This document shows, piece after piece, positions 61,101 through 64,000 of a stretch of DNA of 64,000 nucleotides (the stretch's first letter is position 1; the number at the start of each line of letters is the position of its first letter). The translations under genes and the position numbers were made by a program. The notes beneath the pieces were generated by a model. It worked only from the letters and a program-made list of their open reading frames with translations. It had not been told where the DNA came from and made no database searches. Source of the DNA: Caenorhabditis elegans (Eukaryota > Nematoda > Chromadorea > Rhabditida > Rhabditidae); assembly GCF_000002985.6 (NCBI RefSeq), contig NC_003282.8, positions 434,001 to 498,000 on the forward strand. Reading direction: 5' to 3'.

Positions 61101-61290
61101 TCATAACTATTTCAAATTTACAACAACAATCAAAAATTTTACCACTGAAAATAAAATATGAACTGTCAAAGTACGCTAACAAACAAACTGGCTGCTGAAC
61201 AGTTTTTCAGAGTTTCAGCAATAGGCACAGAATACATTTGATTTTGAGGCCGCCTGAGCCTGCCTACGTGCCTACGCCTATTGCAAAAAA
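58191..61290. repeat. AT-rich DNA with many CCTACCTGCC / AGGTAGGC patches
   Basis: Patches lie at about 58195-58235, 58395-58425, 58865-58885, 59145-59205, 59320-59400, 59445-59505, 60145-60250, 60415-60470, 60995-61070 and 61250-61285. Between them is unique AT-rich DNA. I found no gene; a 42-codon splice-led frame at 59692 was judged too weak. Confidence 0.65.
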
Positions 61291-62249
61291 ATAGATCAAT
61301 AAGAGAATATTCAAATTCTGTTTGCACAATTTTTCGCGGGAAAATAAAAACATCAAGTACATTTGTAAAATACTCACGTTCTAAATTGAGGCTAAACACA
61401 AGCACTTTTGCAAAAAGTTTTGAAATGAAAAATGCTCAACAATCTGCAAATTTGGCGCCTTAAAACTGTACTTCAGATTTTTTTTTTCTAAATGAAAATA
61501 AAAAATTAATAGTCTGTTACCTTTTTGTCTTTTTTTTATTTCTAGAAAAGTTAGCAATTCCTAGCACTAATTTTGAAGCAAAGTTTCATAAAAATTTCCT
61601 TCAAACTCCAGTGTAAAAAAAAAAAATGAAAATATAAATTTCCACTATTTGCGTAACTAATTCAGTTGATTATCATATATCTGAAATGTTGCCAAAGAAT
61701 GAGATGAATAGAAGCTCCCTCTTCACCCTAATTTATTCATTTTTTAACTGTATCTCTTCCTGCATTTTATATTCTTTTTTTTTTTTTTGAGAGAAGACGT
61801 CACAAAACACTAGGAATTTTTTTTCTGTGAACAGAGAAAATGATTTCTATAAAATTATTATCCTTGTTCTCCTGAAATTTTTTTTGGGAAAAATTAAATT
61901 GCATTTCTTTTGAACTTGTGTGACACGGAAAAAAATATAAAAAAATTATTTATTAAGTAAAAGTTTGAGAATCAAAAATTACAAAAAAAACAAGACAATT
62001 AAATGAAAATTTGGAAAATAGTCAGTGGGGAGTTTCCCAAAAAGAGTCCTATTTTTTTGGAAGGTTCGGGACGGTTTTATCAAAACTTTGACTAAAAATT
62101 TTGAATTATCTGGAAAATTTTTTGGAGTAACTTTTTATGTTATTTGGACATGTTACATTATTATGTGTGTTTAAATTTTTAACGGTAAAAAATTCAACTA
62201 AAATTAACAAATATCATGTTTCAAAAGACCAACAATTTTTTTTGTTGAT
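61291..62249. other. AT-rich DNA, no feature recognised
   Basis: Nearly 1 kb of AT-rich sequence with homopolymer runs (twelve or more T at about 61768) and no recognised exon or repeat. Confidence 0.5.
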
Positions 62250-62575
62250 ATTTTTAAATGTCCAGCCAAAGTAGTTGGCGAATTGGAAAAATTTTAAAAA
62301 AATTGAATTTATTTTTTGAAAAACTTGAAACAATGTAAAAACTTTATTCGTACTTTGATTAGCATTGTACATACAATGCTAATCAAAGTACGAATACTTT
62401 TTTTAAAAAAGTTCTGACCAAAATTCTGAACTTATGAGTTGCGTAAACTTGGTAAATACCACTTTTTGACATTGAAAATATTTCAAAAAGTTTTGAGAAG
62501 TTTTAATAAGACATTATACGAATGGTGTTTAACAAATTTTGCACTGACGCTACTACAACTTTAAGACTGATATTT
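62250..62575. mobile_element. Decayed GGTGGAGTAG-type MITE with a nested perfect palindrome
   Basis: The right end reads CACTGACGCTACTACAACTTTAA, a changed form of the terminus of the element at 53797-54062. The left side has a matching CCAAAGTAGTTGGCG. Inside, at 62343-62396, TTCGTACTTTGATTAGCATT is followed almost at once by its perfect reverse complement. Confidence 0.6.
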
Positions 62576-63317
62576 GGATATTTCAAAACGTTCCGAGAAA
62601 TGTAAATAAGGCCTATTTGGGAGAAATAACCATATAAAATTACAACGCAACAACAATTAATTAACATTTAAACAAAAAAAACATGCTTTCAAATAATAAA
62701 ATACAATAAAAATTCTTAAAACTATCGTATTTCCATTATTCCTACTGTTCTCCGACTAGTTCGCTTTGAAATAGTACAACTCGGTTCATTGTTGAAATAT
62801 CAAGTAAAAATTAAATTCAAATTATAGAAAAAGGCCTAATAAAAATCTTTTCAGTGGTCAGTTTTTGAAAAAAAACAAACGATAAAAAAAATATTAGGTA
62901 TCAAAGTTGAAGAGGAAATATGTTGCATTTCTTCAAGGGATAAAATACAATAAACGATAGTAAAAATGCTACTAAACGATCTAAAGAAAATCATTAATTT
63001 TTTTGCAATTCCTTGACGAGTCGGAGAGACCAAGTGTCCAAGCACCCCTAATGCAGTCCCTCCTGTTCTCCGCAGACTACACTGTCGTCCTTCCTGGTGT
63101 TTCCCAAGCCCCTCCCATCTGGTCTCTCAAAGTGTGCTGGATGTTCTGAACAGTTGAGAAAACTGGACGCGATCTTACTAATTTCGATGCCGATCATTTG
63201 GTAAACCAAGTCATAACAGTCTTGATGTATGCTTACTGTGTGATCAACAAAGATCACTTCCAAATTGAAATTAAGACAGTGACAAAAAGATAGTTGGAGA
63301 GACGGAGGGGTAAAAGA

Positions 63318-63428
63318 TTAAGCCTAAGCTTAAGCCTAAGCCAAAGCCTAAGCCTAAGCCAAAGCCTAAACCTAAGCCTAAGCCTACGCCTAAGCTTAAG
63401 CCTAAGCCGTAGCCTACGCTTAAGCTCA
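63318..63428. repeat. Degenerate interstitial telomeric repeat (GCCTAA), block 3
   Basis: About eighteen hexamers of AAGCCT, with CTAAGC/CCAAAG variants, have the C-rich strand on the plus strand. That is opposite to the two blocks at 21486 and 50811. A small echo (AAGCCTAAGCATATGCC) follows at 63497. Confidence 0.9.
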
Positions 63429-64000
63429 GCATGTTAAACTATAAAAAAAACAACAACAAAAAAAATTTTATAATAGGCAGTGACATCAGGCGACCAAGCC
63501 TAAGCATATGCCTGAGTCTGAGCTTAGCATGCTAAACTTTTAAAACTTTCAGATTTGTTCAGCCAGCCCAAAGCGTTCCCAAAAATGTTCTGGATCTTTT
63601 CATCTTTCCGTACTCCGTGTCTGCGTCTCTCGCTCTTTTCGCATCTCTCCTAACCGTGTTTTGTAGTCTCTGGTAGTGGTGTTCGAAAATTATGGACCTG
63701 ATCATTTGGCACATACATCAAGACTGTTTTTGGGTTGTGATCAGGCAACTGGTGTCTTGCACAAATCATACGGAATTGTCACCAAATAGGCAAATAGAAC
63801 GGAGCCACGAGTGCACTCAGACCAAACTTGATACAGTGTCGCTCAGCAGTGATGTACGTTTCAAAATTATCATGAATTGAATGACCTGAAAACCTGAAAA
63901 TTCTATAAAATTCTAGAGTTTCCGTTATGCTGAAACTTTGAATACTTCGTAATTCCGTAGAGACTAGAGTCTCGCCCGCCGTTTCCCTCTCCGCCCATGA
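63429..64000. other. Right edge, pyrimidine-rich patches
   Basis: Pyrimidine-rich tracts (CTGCGTCTCTCGCTCTTTTC near 63620 and CGCCCGCCGTTTCCCTCTCC near 63973) could belong to the promoter of a gene beyond the window. CATACATCAAGACTGTT at 63713 also occurs, inverted, near 63213-63229. No gene was established. Confidence 0.35.

Noticed and set aside
63048..63263. A minus-strand frame reading HTVSIHQDCYDLVYQM, with a similar HIHQDC word on the plus strand at 63713.
   Set aside because: The shared part is a 17-base inverted sequence only. The rest of the frames do not match and no splice support was found.

Overview
The window is nuclear DNA of a Caenorhabditis-type nematode. The evidence is short AT-rich introns ending in TTTTCAG, AT-rich intergenic DNA, stretches of the nematode telomere unit TTAGGC, and many small palindromic DNA elements. 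A myosin VI gene beside a dolichol-phosphate-mannose synthase gene fits what I remember of C. elegans chromosome IV (clone region Y66H1). That placement is from memory and needs an alignment to confirm.

Left part (1-14.3 kb): a myosin VI heavy chain runs on the minus strand and leaves the window at its left edge, after the motor/converter. Next come about 1.8 kb of CGGCAAA-type repeat copies, one of which carries a younger nested insertion. Then two plus-strand housekeeping genes follow: mitochondrial ribosomal protein L55 (four exons, 121 aa) and dolichol-phosphate mannosyltransferase (three exons, 239 aa). The first intron of the latter holds a palindrome of about 1.1 kb.

Middle part (14.3-27.1 kb): gene-poor DNA with tandem repeats and palindromes, notably a compound block at 18.1-19.8 kb. 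It is followed by a small cysteine-rich gene that looks broken at its signal peptide, a secreted three-ShKT-domain protein (216 aa), and a minus-strand protein tyrosine phosphatase (547 aa, seven coding exons). The phosphatase's first coding exon and its surroundings are duplicated in tandem.

Right part (27.5-64 kb): a minus-strand seven-transmembrane receptor (about 470 aa) has at least two possible first exons, at 33.8 and 47.1 kb. Its 5' part therefore spreads over some 15 kb of repeat-rich DNA. From about 48 kb to the end I see no convincing multi-exon gene, only two short unexplained open frames (50.3 and 52.6 kb). The rest is AT-rich DNA with palindromic elements, AGGC/AGGT-rich patches and two more blocks of degenerate telomeric repeat.

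Exons were joined by hand from splice consensus and reading phase, and every joined model given as a CDS keeps phase throughout. Repeat family names are deliberately not given, because no database could be searched.
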